From Actinopolymorpha sp. NPDC004070 (GTDB lineage Bacteria > Actinomycetota > Actinomycetes > Propionibacteriales > Actinopolymorphaceae), in contig NZ_JBEXMJ010000006.1 in the NCBI RefSeq assembly GCF_040610475.1, positions 62,001-126,000 on the forward strand: a DNA stretch of 64,000 bases, in the 5' to 3' direction. Shown in pieces: positions 36,471 through 45,577 of this stretch. The notes below the pieces were generated by a model that worked only from the letters and a program-made list of their open reading frames with translations, had not been told where the DNA came from and searched no databases. How positions within the stretch are numbered: the stretch's first letter is position 1; every line of letters begins with the position of its first letter. The position numbers and the translations under genes are program-made.

Positions 36471-37943
36471 ATGCGTGTTCGTCGTTCCGGTGTCCTCACC
36501 GCGGCGGTGGGAGCAGCGTCCCTCGCCGCCCTCACCTGCCTCGCCGCCCCGGCGAGCGCGCTGGCCGGCCCGGCCGCCAAGGCCGAATCCGCCGTCGCAC
36601 CCGCCGCCGGGGCGGGCCAGTCGGATCGTCAACCGTCGTCGTTCGCGGTGCACCGGGACGGCCGGCCGGTACGGGTCCCCGTGCGGGCGGCCACCTCCGG
36701 GGAGGCCCTGCTGGACCTGACCGTCGCCGCGCCGGGCACCGACTGGGCGGTGAGCGGCAAGGAGTCGGCCCTGCTGTCGGTGTACGTCGACCGCCGGTAC
36801 GAGACCGACGTCGTGGTCACCGGCGACGCTCCGGTCGCGCAGCAGGTCGCGCTCGGCCACCTGAACCGGGGCGCGCACATCGTCGAGCTGAGGTTCGCCG
36901 ACGAGCGTTCGGCGGACGCCGCGCGGCGGGTCGACGTGTCCCACTTCGCCCTCGACGTGCACGGCCGCTCCGACGCGGACTACTCCGCGCTTCGGTTCGC
37001 GCCGATCCTGCACGGCCGCGACCTCGCGGAGTACGGCGACGCGAACCAGAACGCCACCACCGACACCCCGCTGATCGCCTGGCACGAGTCCTCGTCGGCC
37101 GCCCAGCCCGGGCACACCCGGCTGACGTACTCGATCATCTGGAGCAACGAGGACGGCGGCACCAACACCCCCGCGCTGATGGCGCGCTGGGGGCGCACCA
37201 CCGACATCGAGTGGATCTACGCGGTCGAGCTGGACCAGAACGGCGAGCGGGTGCCGGGCAGCGACACCTACCAGGCGCCGAACCACCAGACGCTGCACTT
37301 CCAGGGCAGTTACGAGGGCGACCACCCGCAGCTGCAGACGTGCACCTCCAACAACAACGTCTGCGACGCGGTGGACAACCCGATGCGGTTCTTCCCCTCG
37401 GCGCTCGGGACCAGGCCCGACGGCCGGGCCCGCGAGGCGGTCATGGACGCCAATCCCTGGACCTACCTCGTGATGGCCAAGGAGATGATCCGCGAGGGCA
37501 AGATCGAACCGCCGTCGCCGGGCACGCCGTCCACGCCCGAGGTCAGCGACCAGCGCAACTACCTGTACGCGGTGGTGAAGAAGTCCACCGACGGACCCAA
37601 CTCGGGCTCGTCGTGGGTGGGCGTCGCGCTGGGCGTACGCCTGAGGTCCGGTGAGACGGTCTACCTGTCCCACCACGGCCGGCCGGACTGGTCGCTGCAG
37701 CGCGACGACCCCGCCGCGACCACCGTGGAACTGCCGGCCGGCACGACGCAGGACGACATCGCCGAGATCACCGCCCAGCGGGTGGTGGTCGGGACCGACT
37801 CCGGCGCCACCATCCACGTCACCGGCATCCAGCGCGGCTTCCTGCTGGGGCAGGACTACCTCCCCCAGCCGTCGTTCGTGTCCTGGTCCGGCGACGTGGC
37901 GCTGACCGCCGACCAGCCCTCGGCGGTGCTCTGGCGCCGGTGA
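36471..37943 (+). CDS. Large secreted protein of unknown function
   Basis: 490 residues, ATG 36471, GGAGGAAG four bases upstream. The N terminus is a Sec signal peptide (RRSGVLTAAVGAASLAALTC, then APASALAGPA). The mature protein has a beta-rich segment (VSVYVDRRYETDVVV-like alternation), then RFAPILHGRDLAEYGDANQN, TRLTYSIIWSNEDGGTN, a small Cys pair in TCTSNNNVCDAVDN, and MRFFPSALGT. No catalytic motif or known domain is recognised. It looks complete and single-copy here, exported, with a GC-rich hairpin in its leader (36428-36445). Confidence 0.8.
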   Translation: MRVRRSGVLTAAVGAASLAALTCLAAPASALAGPAAKAESAVAPAAGAGQSDRQPSSFAVHRDGRPVRVPVRAATSGEALLDLTVAAPGTDWAVSGKESALLSVYVDRRYETDVVVTGDAPVAQQVALGHLNRGAHIVELRFADERSADAARRVDVSHFALDVHGRSDADYSALRFAPILHGRDLAEYGDANQNATTDTPLIAWHESSSAAQPGHTRLTYSIIWSNEDGGTNTPALMARWGRTTDIEWIYAVELDQNGERVPGSDTYQAPNHQTLHFQGSYEGDHPQLQTCTSNNNVCDAVDNPMRFFPSALGTRPDGRAREAVMDANPWTYLVMAKEMIREGKIEPPSPGTPSTPEVSDQRNYLYAVVKKSTDGPNSGSSWVGVALGVRLRSGETVYLSHHGRPDWSLQRDDPAATTVELPAGTTQDDIAEITAQRVVVGTDSGATIHVTGIQRGFLLGQDYLPQPSFVSWSGDVALTADQPSAVLWRR

Positions 37944-37996
37944 CGCGGCTGGTGACCCGGACGTGCCGGCGTGCCCTATCCTGAGGACCGGTCCAA

Positions 37997-38073
37997 CCGG
38001 CGGTGGGGCTCGCCGGCACAAACCGCGGCACCGGCGCCGCCAACGGTCCCTGTTGCGCAGTATCCGCGCGCAA
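37997..38073 (+). promoter_or_regulatory. Fluoride-riboswitch-like leader of the crcB operon (divergent from consensus)
   Basis: The crcB leader folds like the known fluoride (crcB) riboswitch. Stem 1 is CCGGCG (37997-38002) with CGCCGG (38011-38016). Its loop GTGGGGCT can form a pseudoknot with GGTCCC (38045-38050) downstream. Stem 2 is GCGGC (38025-38029) with GCCGC (38036-38040). A further hairpin, TTGCGC (38053-38058) with GCGCAA (38068-38073), abuts the Shine-Dalgarno TAGGAGG and could be the switch. Against it, the usual GAUG and UGAUG bases read GGTG and CAACG. Topology and position support the call; sequence conservation does not fully. Confidence 0.45.
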
Positions 38074-38084
38074 TAGGAGGAACG

Positions 38085-38633
38085 ATGAGCAGGCGCACCA
38101 CACGCACCGCGACCGGACATCCCGGCACCACGGCGGCGATCGCCGTGGGCGGCGCACTGGGCACCCTGTCCCGATACGGGCTGACCTCGGTGGTCCGGGA
38201 CGGGCCGGGGTCCTTTCCCTGGGGAACGTTCTTCGTCAACATCGCCGGCTGCGCCCTGATCGGCGTCCTGATGGCGCTCCTGCTCGAGGTGTGGGTGGCG
38301 CACCGGTTGTGGCGGCCGTTCCTCGGCATCGGTTTCCTCGGGGGCTTCACGACGTTCTCGACGTACGCCGTGCAGACGCGCGGGCTGCTGGACGCCGGGC
38401 ACGCGGCTACCGGGCTCCTCTACATGTTCGGCACCGTCGCGGCCGCCCTGGTGGCGGTGTGGCTCGGCACCCACCTGACGCGGGCCGCCGTACGCGCGTA
38501 TCCGCGGCGTTCCCGCGGCGACCGTGCGCGCGACTCGCCACCGGAGGAGGACGCGGAGGACACCGCCGCCGCGGACACCACGTCCGGGTCCTCGTCCCAG
38601 CACACCGCGAACCAGCGAGGTGACGCCCGATGA
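38085..38633 (+). CDS. crcB: Fluoride channel protein CrcB/Fluc (first copy)
   Basis: 182 residues, with AGGAGG (38075-38080) four bases before the ATG. Four membrane helices. The Fluc motifs are [25 protein letters not shown] and [15 protein letters not shown] (the Phe/Thr/Ser pore track). It has an unusual hydrophilic, acidic/Ser-rich C-terminal tail of about 45 residues after the last helix. It exports fluoride as a dual-topology dimer, here probably with the second CrcB. The stop overlaps DUF190 as ATGA. Confidence 0.95.
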   Translation: MSRRTTRTATGHPGTTAAIAVGGALGTLSRYGLTSVVRDGPGSFPWGTFFVNIAGCALIGVLMALLLEVWVAHRLWRPFLGIGFLGGFTTFSTYAVQTRGLLDAGHAATGLLYMFGTVAAALVAVWLGTHLTRAAVRAYPRRSRGDRARDSPPEEDAEDTAAADTTSGSSSQHTANQRGDAR

Positions 38634-38998
38634 ACCCACTCAAGGGGCCGGCCAAGCGGCTCACGGTCTTCGTCGGCGAGGACGACCGCTGGCACCACAA
38701 GCCCGTCTACGCCGAGATCGTCCACCGGGCCAGGGACGCCGGACTCGCCGGCGCCACCGTCGTCCGCGGCATCGAGGGGTACGGCGCGTCGCGGCACCTG
38801 CACACCGGACGGTTCCTCAGCCTGTCCGAGGACCTTCCCCTCTCGATCGTGATCGTCGACTCGGCGGAAAGGATCGAGGCGTTCCTCCCCCAGCTGGACG
38901 AGCTGGTCACCGAGGGTCTGGTCATCGTCGAGGACGTCGAGGTGGTGCGGTACGTCGGTCGCGCCGCACAGGACTGCGCGGACGGGCCGGGCGCATGA
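38630..38998 (+). CDS. DUF190 family protein between two crcB genes
   Basis: 122 residues, overlapping both neighbours by four bases (ATGA each side), so it is translationally coupled. Family blocks are [40 protein letters not shown] and [19 protein letters not shown]. The fold is ferredoxin-like and related to PII signalling proteins. DUF190 genes often accompany crcB in bacteria. A regulatory or accessory role in fluoride export is inferred from this linkage. Confidence 0.92.
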   Translation: MNPLKGPAKRLTVFVGEDDRWHHKPVYAEIVHRARDAGLAGATVVRGIEGYGASRHLHTGRFLSLSEDLPLSIVIVDSAERIEAFLPQLDELVTEGLVIVEDVEVVRYVGRAAQDCADGPGA

Positions 38999-39375
38999 GC
39001 GTGGTGCTCGCGGTGCTGGCCGGCGGAGTGGTGGGCGCTCCCCTGCGCTACCACCTCGACCGGCTGGTGCAGCAACGCCACGAGTCCGGCTTCCCCTGGG
39101 GAACGCTCACCGTCAACGTCGTCGGCAGCCTGGTGCTCGGTGTGCTCGCCGCTGGCAGTGCGGCGCACATCCTCGGCCCGGTCACGTACGCGCTGTTGGC
39201 CACCGGCTTCTGTGGCGCGTTGACGACCTACTCCACGTTCGGTTTCGAGACCCTGCGCCTGGTGGAGGACGGTGCGTTTCTCCCGGCCGCCGCGAACGTC
39301 GGCGCCAACCTCCTGGCCGGCCTGGGCGCGGCGTTCCTCGGCTTCGCGGTCGGCGGCCTGGTCTGGCCCGGCTGA
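38995..39375 (+). CDS. crcB: Fluoride channel protein CrcB/Fluc (second copy)
   Basis: 126 residues, ATG 38995 overlapping the DUF190 stop. It has the same motifs as the first copy: [26 protein letters not shown] and [15 protein letters not shown]. The two paralogues in one operon are probably the two halves of a heterodimeric channel in which each subunit has a fixed, opposite topology. It is of standard length, without the tail of the first copy. Confidence 0.95.
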   Translation: MSVVLAVLAGGVVGAPLRYHLDRLVQQRHESGFPWGTLTVNVVGSLVLGVLAAGSAAHILGPVTYALLATGFCGALTTYSTFGFETLRLVEDGAFLPAAANVGANLLAGLGAAFLGFAVGGLVWPG

Positions 39376-39385
39376 GACCTCGCCC

Positions 39386-39838
39386 GTGGCCGAGCACGAC
39401 GACCTTCTGCCGGATCCCGAACCGGGGCGCCGGCGGGTGTGCGCGGTGATTCTCCGCGACGCGGCCGCACCGAAGGTGCTGATGGTCCGGCACGTGGAGA
39501 GCACCCGCGCGTACTGGACGCTGCCCGGTGGAGGTGTCGAGGAAGGCGAGACCCTCGAGGAGGCCGTACTCCGTGAGGTACGCGAGGAAACCGGGCTCAT
39601 CGGGGCTGTCGGCGGGCTGCTCTATGTTCGGCGCCATCGAACGATCGACGGCGTGCCGGCGACGGAGACCTGCTTCCTGGTGAAGGTGGATTCCGCGGCG
39701 GTCGCGACGCCGGGCTTCGATCCCGAGCTCGCCGCGGACGCCCAGGTGATCACAGCCGTCGCCTGGCACCCGCTGGCCAGCCTCCACGCGGATCGCCAAG
39801 TGGGCTTGGCGATTCCTGCGTTGCGCCACCTGAGCTGA
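39386..39838 (+). CDS. NUDIX hydrolase
   Basis: 150 residues, GTG 39386, 10 bases after crcB. The complete NUDIX box is visible, from GGGVEEGETLEEAV to REVREETGL, with all catalytic Glu residues. It hydrolyses nucleoside diphosphates linked to another group; the substrate is not predictable. The close spacing suggests it is co-transcribed with the fluoride genes, perhaps only by position. Confidence 0.9.
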   Translation: MAEHDDLLPDPEPGRRRVCAVILRDAAAPKVLMVRHVESTRAYWTLPGGGVEEGETLEEAVLREVREETGLIGAVGGLLYVRRHRTIDGVPATETCFLVKVDSAAVATPGFDPELAADAQVITAVAWHPLASLHADRQVGLAIPALRHLS

Positions 39839-39916
39839 CGGCTTCCCCTTTCGACCCTTGACCGAATGGCGAGATTTGAGTCTCGCATGATGGACTTCCA
39901 GGAGTAGGTTCCTCCC

Positions 39917-40675
39917 ATGACCACGGTGAAGTGGAACGCAGATCTGTACGACGGCAAGCACGGCTTCGTCGCTGCCCGGGGCGGTGAGGCCCTGGATCTC
40001 CTCGACGCCCAGCCCGGCGAGCGCGTCCTCGACGTCGGCTCGGGCACCGGCGACCACGTGGCGGCACTGCGCGCCCGCGGCGTCGACGCGATCGGGGTCG
40101 ACGCCAGCCCGGAGATGGTCGCGCGCGCCCGGGAGAAGTATCCCGACCATCCGTTCGAGGTGGCCGACGTCTGCGCGCTCGACTACCACGCGGAGTTCGA
40201 CGCGGTCTTCAGCAACGCCACCCTGCACTGGGTCACCGATCAGGTCGCCGCCACCGAGTCGATCGCCCGCGCGCTGCGGCCCGGCGGCCGGTTCGTCACC
40301 GAGTTCGGAGGACACGGCAACATCGCCAAGATCGAGGTCGGCGTCGGCCTGACCAGGGTTGGGCTCGACATCTCCTCGACCGGTCGCCGGTGGTACTTCC
40401 CGACCATCGGTGAATACGCCTTCCTGCTGGAGGACAGGGGCGAGCTTCAGGTCGACGCCGCCTGGCTGTTCGACCGTCCCACCCCACTGGAGGGTCCGGA
40501 CGGCCTGGCCAACTGGGTGCGGATGTTCTACTCCGACCTGATCGCCGAAGTGCCCGACCAGGCCGCGTTCTTCGCCAAGCTCGAGGAGACGATGCGCAGA
40601 AGCCTCTACCGCGACGGCCGCTGGTGGATCGACTACCGCCGCATCCGGGTGCACGCCACGAAACCGGTGTTCTGA
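39917..40675 (+). CDS. Class I SAM-dependent methyltransferase
   Basis: 252 residues. The SAM-binding motif I is VLDVGSGTGDHVAAL, followed by GVDASPEMVARARE, a VADVCAL motif II region and FSNATLHWVTD, a pattern close to trans-aconitate 2-methyltransferase and small-molecule methyltransferases. The C-terminal half is helical with WVRMFYSDLIAEVP. The acceptor is unknown. It is separated from the NUDIX gene by 78 bases of lower GC. Confidence 0.85.
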   Translation: MTTVKWNADLYDGKHGFVAARGGEALDLLDAQPGERVLDVGSGTGDHVAALRARGVDAIGVDASPEMVARAREKYPDHPFEVADVCALDYHAEFDAVFSNATLHWVTDQVAATESIARALRPGGRFVTEFGGHGNIAKIEVGVGLTRVGLDISSTGRRWYFPTIGEYAFLLEDRGELQVDAAWLFDRPTPLEGPDGLANWVRMFYSDLIAEVPDQAAFFAKLEETMRRSLYRDGRWWIDYRRIRVHATKPVF

Positions 40676-40700
40676 CCGGCGCCGGCACGACGCTGCGTGC

Positions 40701-42113
40701 TCATCCCTGGTTGCTGTCGCCGACGTTCGGGAGCGCGGGGCCGAGCACCTGGCCGTCCAGGAGGTACGGCGCCCGCCGCCAGACGGCCATCTCGGCACCG
40801 CGGATCTCCCACCGCGCGTCCCAGCCCGCCTTGCGTTCGGCCTCGTCGAGCTCGTAGCAGAGCAGTCCGGTCCGGGCCCGCAGCAACTGCTGCCACCCAG
40901 CCGGAAGCCGGGTGCGCAGGCCGTGCCGCAGGCAGACACCGTGTGCGTCACGCAGCCGCTCGGCGTACGCGGGGTCGGCGGCGACCAACCCGAGCAGGCG
41001 TTCGGTGCGCTGGACCGCCGCCGTTCGCCGTTCACACAGGTGGCAGCGGATCCACTGCCCGACCTCCGCGGCGGCGGCCCGTGCCGCGCCGGCGGACGCA
41101 CCGTCCGAGCGGCCGACGAACGTGCGCAGGTCCTTGCTCCACAGCTGCGCCACGTGGTCGAGCACCTGTGCCACTGGGGCGAGGAGGCCGTCCTCGGTGA
41201 TCCGGACCGCGCCCACGTCACCGGAGGTGATCCGCACCCCGGCCAGGTCGGCCAGGTGCTCCGCGCACAGGGTCGCACCGCCGCGCAGCTCGGCTGCCTC
41301 CTCCGCGGACAGGTCGACCAGCCAGTGCAGGTAACGCCACTCGACCAGGTGGCCGGCGGCACACATCGGGCAGCACGGCCAGTCCAGTACGAGGTCGGCG
41401 TCGCCCAGTGGCCGGGCGGTCCTGCCCGCCTCCTCCGCGGCGAGCACGCTCGCGGCGGCGCGTTCACGAAGCCTGCGCCGCCGCGGGGCGTCGGGCTGCG
41501 TGCCGACCAGCACGTCGCGGGCGGTCACCGGATCCTTGCTCAGCCGCTCGTCCAGCATCATCGCCACCAGCCGGGCCTGGTCGCGTCCCGTGCGGCGCAG
41601 GATCTCCAGGCCGTGGGCGCGGCAGAAGCCGTCGCCGGCGAGCAGCAGGTCACGGACGTCCTGGTCGAACAGCCCGGAGGCGAGGTTGCGCACCGCGTCC
41701 CGTACGGCCCGCTCGACCGCCTCGCACGCCGGGCACGGCCCGGGCGCCGGCGGTTCCGGCGCCGCCAGCGCACCCACCGCGGCCCGGGCCACGTCGGCGA
41801 ACACCCAGCGGGCCAGCCAGGAGGTCGAGGCACCGAGGTCGAGCAGGTGCCGGGTGTGCGGCGCACAGAACCCGAACGAGCGTTCCAGGCGCTCGCGGAG
41901 GCCGAGATCGACGCGGGTGTCGTTCTCGTACGCGAAGAACCACCGCTGGCCGGCCTCGGAGGCGATCCGGCACACCGCGCAGCCGTCCCCGCCGAGCGCG
42001 GCCAACGCGGCCGACCGGGTGTGTGCGTCCGGCGGGCGAGCCCGGTCGCCGTCTCCGCCCAGGCCACGGACCAGGCCTCGGATCGGGTCGGACAGCCAGC
42101 CGGGGAGAGCCAT
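40701..42113 (-). CDS. Uncharacterised protein with four CxxC/CxxH modules
   Basis: 470 residues from ATG 42113. Four times the protein shows CxxC, then 32-35 residues, then CxxH: C45/C48-C83/H86, C127/C130-C164/H167, C248/C251-C283/H286 and C357/C360-C394/H397. The second half of each module reads like GFCAPHTRHLL, GFCRAHGLEIL, TLCAEHLADLA or GVCLRHGLRTR. This is a helical repeat with four probable zinc (or other metal) sites. No signal peptide, membrane helix or catalytic motif is seen. I do not recognise a characterised family. The gene is divergent from an AraC regulator. Confidence 0.8.
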   Translation of the reverse strand: MALPGWLSDPIRGLVRGLGGDGDRARPPDAHTRSAALAALGGDGCAVCRIASEAGQRWFFAYENDTRVDLGLRERLERSFGFCAPHTRHLLDLGASTSWLARWVFADVARAAVGALAAPEPPAPGPCPACEAVERAVRDAVRNLASGLFDQDVRDLLLAGDGFCRAHGLEILRRTGRDQARLVAMMLDERLSKDPVTARDVLVGTQPDAPRRRRLRERAAASVLAAEEAGRTARPLGDADLVLDWPCCPMCAAGHLVEWRYLHWLVDLSAEEAAELRGGATLCAEHLADLAGVRITSGDVGAVRITEDGLLAPVAQVLDHVAQLWSKDLRTFVGRSDGASAGAARAAAAEVGQWIRCHLCERRTAAVQRTERLLGLVAADPAYAERLRDAHGVCLRHGLRTRLPAGWQQLLRARTGLLCYELDEAERKAGWDARWEIRGAEMAVWRRAPYLLDGQVLGPALPNVGDSNQG

Positions 42114-42160
42114 GGCCCCAGTGTGGTTCATCCGGACCGGTGCCGCCGACCCGGGCGGCC

Positions 42161-42214
42161 CACGCGGTCCACGCGGTCCACCAAGCTTGTCTGTACAGCC
42201 GGACCACGCGGTCC
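42161..42214. repeat. Repeated CACGCGGTCC elements in the divergent AraC region
   Basis: CACGCGGTCC occurs at 42161-42170 and 42170-42179. A third, symmetric version GGACC-ACGC-GGTCC lies at 42201-42214. They sit between the Cys-module gene and the AraC gene, with the nearest 73 bases before the AraC start. They may be the AraC protein's binding half-sites; this is inferred from repetition and place. Confidence 0.5.
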
Positions 42215-42286
42215 GCGAAGGTTGCCCGGTCCGCGCGGGCCTCCGCCTCCCTGGGGCCTGGGGGTGGTCGGCGTTAGCGTGAGGCC

Positions 42287-43120
42287 GTGAGCACGACGTA
42301 CACCGAGGTTCCCGCACCGGCCGCCCTCGCGGGCGATGTGCGCTGCCTGTGGCGGTCGTCGTTCGGCGGCACTTCGCCGATCCTTCCCGACGGGTGCCTG
42401 GACATCGTGGTCGCGCCCGGCGAGGTGATTGTGGCCGGCCCCGACACCGGGCCCTGGGAGTCGCCGTACGACCTCGGCGCTCCCGTGCACGGACTGCGGT
42501 TCGAGATCGGGCGGGCAGCCCGGGTTCTCGGCGTGCCCGCTGAGGAGCTTCGGGACCAGCGGGTGGGTCTCGCCGACCTGTGGGGTGCGGCCGGTGCGCG
42601 GGCAGCGGCGCGGCTGGTCGAGGATCCGGGCCACCTGACCGAGATCGTGGCTCGGCGGCTCGGCGGCTCGGGGATCCGCGAGGCGGACCGGGAAGTCGAT
42701 CACGTGGTGCGGGTGCTGGGCGCGGGCGGGCGGCGGGTCCACGATGCCCTGGCGGGGCGCCCGCTGGGCGAGCGGCAGTTCCGGCGGCGGTTCAGCGCCG
42801 CGGTGGGCTACGGACCGGCGATGTTCGCCCGGGTCGCCCGGCTGGTACGCGTCCGGGACCTTGCGCGGCTGCACCCGGGGGCCACGCTCGCCGACCTCGC
42901 CGCCACGGCCGGTTACACCGACCAGGCGCACCTCGCCCGGGACTGCCGGGGGCTGGCCGGTGCCACGCCGAGCGCCCTGCTCCGGCCCGGCCCCACCTGG
43001 ATCCGAACGCCGTCTCCGGCCCGGGCTCGCGGCCCGGATCCGAGGCGTAACCCTGGGCTCGACCTGGGCTCGGGCAGGACGTCCGTTTCGTACAAGGCGG
43101 GCGTCGGCGCCGAACGATAA
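42287..43120 (+). CDS. AraC-family transcriptional regulator
   Basis: 277 residues from GTG 42287. The N-terminal domain has PILPDGCLDIVV and VHGLRFEIG, as in the DUF6597-type sensory domain of many actinobacterial AraC proteins. The C-terminal double helix-turn-helix shows LGERQFRRRFSAAVGYGPAMF and LADLAATAGYTDQAHLARDC. The last ~40 residues are a Pro/Arg-rich tail. It is followed ten bases later by the toroid protein gene, which it may regulate. Confidence 0.9.
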   Translation: MSTTYTEVPAPAALAGDVRCLWRSSFGGTSPILPDGCLDIVVAPGEVIVAGPDTGPWESPYDLGAPVHGLRFEIGRAARVLGVPAEELRDQRVGLADLWGAAGARAAARLVEDPGHLTEIVARRLGGSGIREADREVDHVVRVLGAGGRRVHDALAGRPLGERQFRRRFSAAVGYGPAMFARVARLVRVRDLARLHPGATLADLAATAGYTDQAHLARDCRGLAGATPSALLRPGPTWIRTPSPARARGPDPRRNPGLDLGSGRTSVSYKAGVGAER

Positions 43121-43129
43121 CTTCCTGCC

Positions 43130-44050
43130 ATGACCTCGCCAACCGATCCCCAGGCCGGCACCTCGGCAGCGGTGGACTTCGACCGGGCCCGGGCCTTCAT
43201 CGGGTCCGAGGGCCGGATCCTCGAACGCCGACTCGCCCAGGTCCACCTCGACGCCGACCGGTCCGCCGCACCCGCCGTCATCGCCGCTCTGCGCGCCCAC
43301 CTCAACCCCGACGGCGGCTTCGGCCACGCCCTCGAGCCGGACGCCCGCACTCCGGACAGCCAGCCGCTGTTCGCCGACTTCGCCCTCGACGTGCTGGACG
43401 GCCTCGCCGTCGCCACCGGAGACCCGGACCCGGCTCGCGACCTGCTCGCCGACACCGGCGGCTACCTCGCGAAGGTGGCCACGGACGGCGGCGGCGTACC
43501 CATCGTGCTGCCCACGGTGGCCGCCCACGCGCGGGCCGAGCACTGGGGCGCGGGTGAGTTCCCGGCCGGGCTCAATCCCACCGCCGCGCTGGCCGGGCGG
43601 TTCCGCGCGCTCGGGATCGACCATCCCTGGGTCGAGGACTCCGCCGCGTTCTGCTGGCGGCAGCTGGAGGACCCCGCCGCGGTGGCCGACGCGCACACGG
43701 CTTTGTGCGTGCTCCGGTTCCTGGAGACCGAACCCGACCGCGGGCGCGCCGAGCCGGCCTACGACGCGTTGGGTGCCCGGCTGGGCGAGCTCGCGTTGTT
43801 CCAGCTGTGGCCGGGCAGCGGCTACGGCCTCACGCCACTGCAGTTCGCACCCCACCCGGACAGCCCTCGCCGACGGTTCTTCCCCGACGACGCCGTGGAG
43901 GCGCATCTGGACGCGCTCGCGGCGGCGCAGCAGGCCGACGGCGGCTGGCCGATCTCCTGGGACGCGCCGGGTGAGACGGCGACCCGGGAGTGGCGCGGGA
44001 TCGTCACACTCGGCGCACTGCGCGTACTCAGGGCGTACGGCCGGGCCTGA
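43130..44050 (+). CDS. Alpha/alpha-toroid (terpenoid cyclase-like) protein of unknown function
   Basis: 306 residues. It carries repeats resembling the QW-type repeats of prenyltransferase and terpene-cyclase barrels: LNPDGGFGHALEPDAR and AAQQADGGWPISWDAP, each followed by a helix pair. The Asp-rich catalytic motif of squalene-hopene cyclases is not visible. It is shorter than cyclases (over 600), so I think it is a single-barrel protein, not a cyclase. It sits directly after the AraC gene. Confidence 0.7.
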   Translation: MTSPTDPQAGTSAAVDFDRARAFIGSEGRILERRLAQVHLDADRSAAPAVIAALRAHLNPDGGFGHALEPDARTPDSQPLFADFALDVLDGLAVATGDPDPARDLLADTGGYLAKVATDGGGVPIVLPTVAAHARAEHWGAGEFPAGLNPTAALAGRFRALGIDHPWVEDSAAFCWRQLEDPAAVADAHTALCVLRFLETEPDRGRAEPAYDALGARLGELALFQLWPGSGYGLTPLQFAPHPDSPRRRFFPDDAVEAHLDALAAAQQADGGWPISWDAPGETATREWRGIVTLGALRVLRAYGRA

Positions 44051-44214
44051 CCGCTACCTCCTCGTGCCGTCCCGGCTGGCCACCATCGGGCATCGGCTCG
44101 CCCTGGGCACCGACTCCTCGTCAGGCTCGTAGGGGCTGCCCGCGTTGGCAGGCCCAGTGACCGGTCGGGCGGCTGCTCCGCTCGACGGACGGACGACACG
44201 AGGAGCGCATCACC

Positions 44215-45267
44215 GTGGCACTGCGGTTGATTCATGTAGGCATCGGCGGGTGGGGCGGCGACTGGGCGGTCAACGCCGTTCCGCGCGTACCCACCATCGA
44301 ACGCGTCGCGGCCGTCGACGCCGATCCGGCCGCGCTGGCCAAGGCACGCAAGCGAGCCGGAATACCCGAGGAGCAGTGCTTCACCTCCCTGGGTGAGGCG
44401 ATGGACAAGGTGCAGGCGGACGCGGTGCTGGTCACCGCGACGGTCGGAGCACACGTCCCGCTGGCGGTCGAGGCGCTGCACGCGGGCAAGCACGTGCTGG
44501 TGGAGAAGCCGTTCGCTCCCACGGTCGCCGAGGCGCACGAGGTGCTCGCCGCGGCGGAAGAGGCCGGCCGCACCGTGATGGTGAGCCAGAACTACCGCTT
44601 CTACCCCGCTGCCCGCACCGCCGCCCGGCTGGTCGCCGACCAGGCGCTCGGCCGGCTGGGCACGGTCCACATCGACTTCCGCAAGTGGGCAAACAGCGCG
44701 CCGGAAGCGGGCCACCGCCACTACCGGCTCGTCCATCCGCTGCTGTACGACATGGCGATCCACCACTTCGACCTGATGCGGCTGGTTCTCGGCCAGGACC
44801 CGGTGTCGGTGTACGCGCAGGTCACCGACCCGCCGTGGAGCCGGTTCAAGGAGGAGGCATCGGCCGTACTCACCGTCGCCTTCGACGGGGGCAGCGTGGT
44901 CAGCTACCGCGGCAGCTGGGTGAGCTCGGGTGAGCCCACGCCCTGGTCGGGTGTGTGGCACCTGGAGTGCGAGGACGGCGAGATCTACTGGACGGGCCGG
45001 GACGGGCCCGCGGGCTCGGCCGAGGGCGACGACATCCGGGTGACCCGGCGCGGCGACGACGGCCGTACCGCCGAGCCGGTGACGATGCTCGACGTGCCCT
45101 ACATCGGCCGGGCGGGATCGCTGGCGGAGTTCGCCCGTGCCATCGAGGCCGGCGAGGAGCCGGAGAGCTCCGGGCGCCGCAACCTGGCCAGTCTCGCGCT
45201 GGCCGAGACGGCGGCACGTTCGGTGGTGTCCGGCCAGGTGGAGAAGGTGACCTGGGGCAAGGACTGA
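44215..45267 (+). CDS. Gfo/Idh/MocA-family oxidoreductase
   Basis: 350 residues, GTG 44215, with GAGGAG 9-14 bases upstream. The N-terminal Rossmann segment is LIHVGIGGWGGDWAVNAVPR, then VLVEKPFAPT (the EKP motif). The C-terminal domain has the catalytic-type His in YDMAIHHFDLMRLVLG. NAD(P)-dependent sugar or cyclitol dehydrogenase; the substrate is unknown. A very strong terminator follows, so it seems transcribed separately from the MFS gene 310 bases on. Confidence 0.9.
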   Translation: MALRLIHVGIGGWGGDWAVNAVPRVPTIERVAAVDADPAALAKARKRAGIPEEQCFTSLGEAMDKVQADAVLVTATVGAHVPLAVEALHAGKHVLVEKPFAPTVAEAHEVLAAAEEAGRTVMVSQNYRFYPAARTAARLVADQALGRLGTVHIDFRKWANSAPEAGHRHYRLVHPLLYDMAIHHFDLMRLVLGQDPVSVYAQVTDPPWSRFKEEASAVLTVAFDGGSVVSYRGSWVSSGEPTPWSGVWHLECEDGEIYWTGRDGPAGSAEGDDIRVTRRGDDGRTAEPVTMLDVPYIGRAGSLAEFARAIEAGEEPESSGRRNLASLALAETAARSVVSGQVEKVTWGKD

Positions 45268-45305
45268 TCCGAACCCGCACCGACCGCACGGGCTGAACCG
45301 ATCTC

Positions 45306-45339
45306 GTGGGGCCGACCTCGATCACGAGGGCGGCCCCAC
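45306..45339. terminator. Strong hairpin terminator after the Gfo/Idh gene
   Basis: GTGGGGCCG (45306-45314) pairs with CGGCCCCAC (45331-45339). An inner CCTCG/CGAGG stem closes on loop ATCA, with one mismatch between. It is about 40 bases after the stop. The rest of 45340-45577 is A/T-richer, with TTGACT and TTGACG boxes that may be the promoter of the following MFS gene. Confidence 0.88.
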
Positions 45340-45577
45340 CACCGGAGCGGCGTTGGACCTCCTTCGGGCCTGATCGCCCGGAGGAGTTCCTTCTTTACCT
45401 CTCTTTGACTACATTCCGTCCACATTCGGTCAGGTTTTCTTCCGCCTGAGCGTCGCCTGGTTGACGGGCGCCCCGCGACAGGATCCAGAATGGCGGCCGC
45501 TTTCCTTTGGTTCATCTGATGGTCAGCTGAATCTGCGCGACAGCGCTCGAGTGTCCGTACGGAAGTTCGGAGGATGC

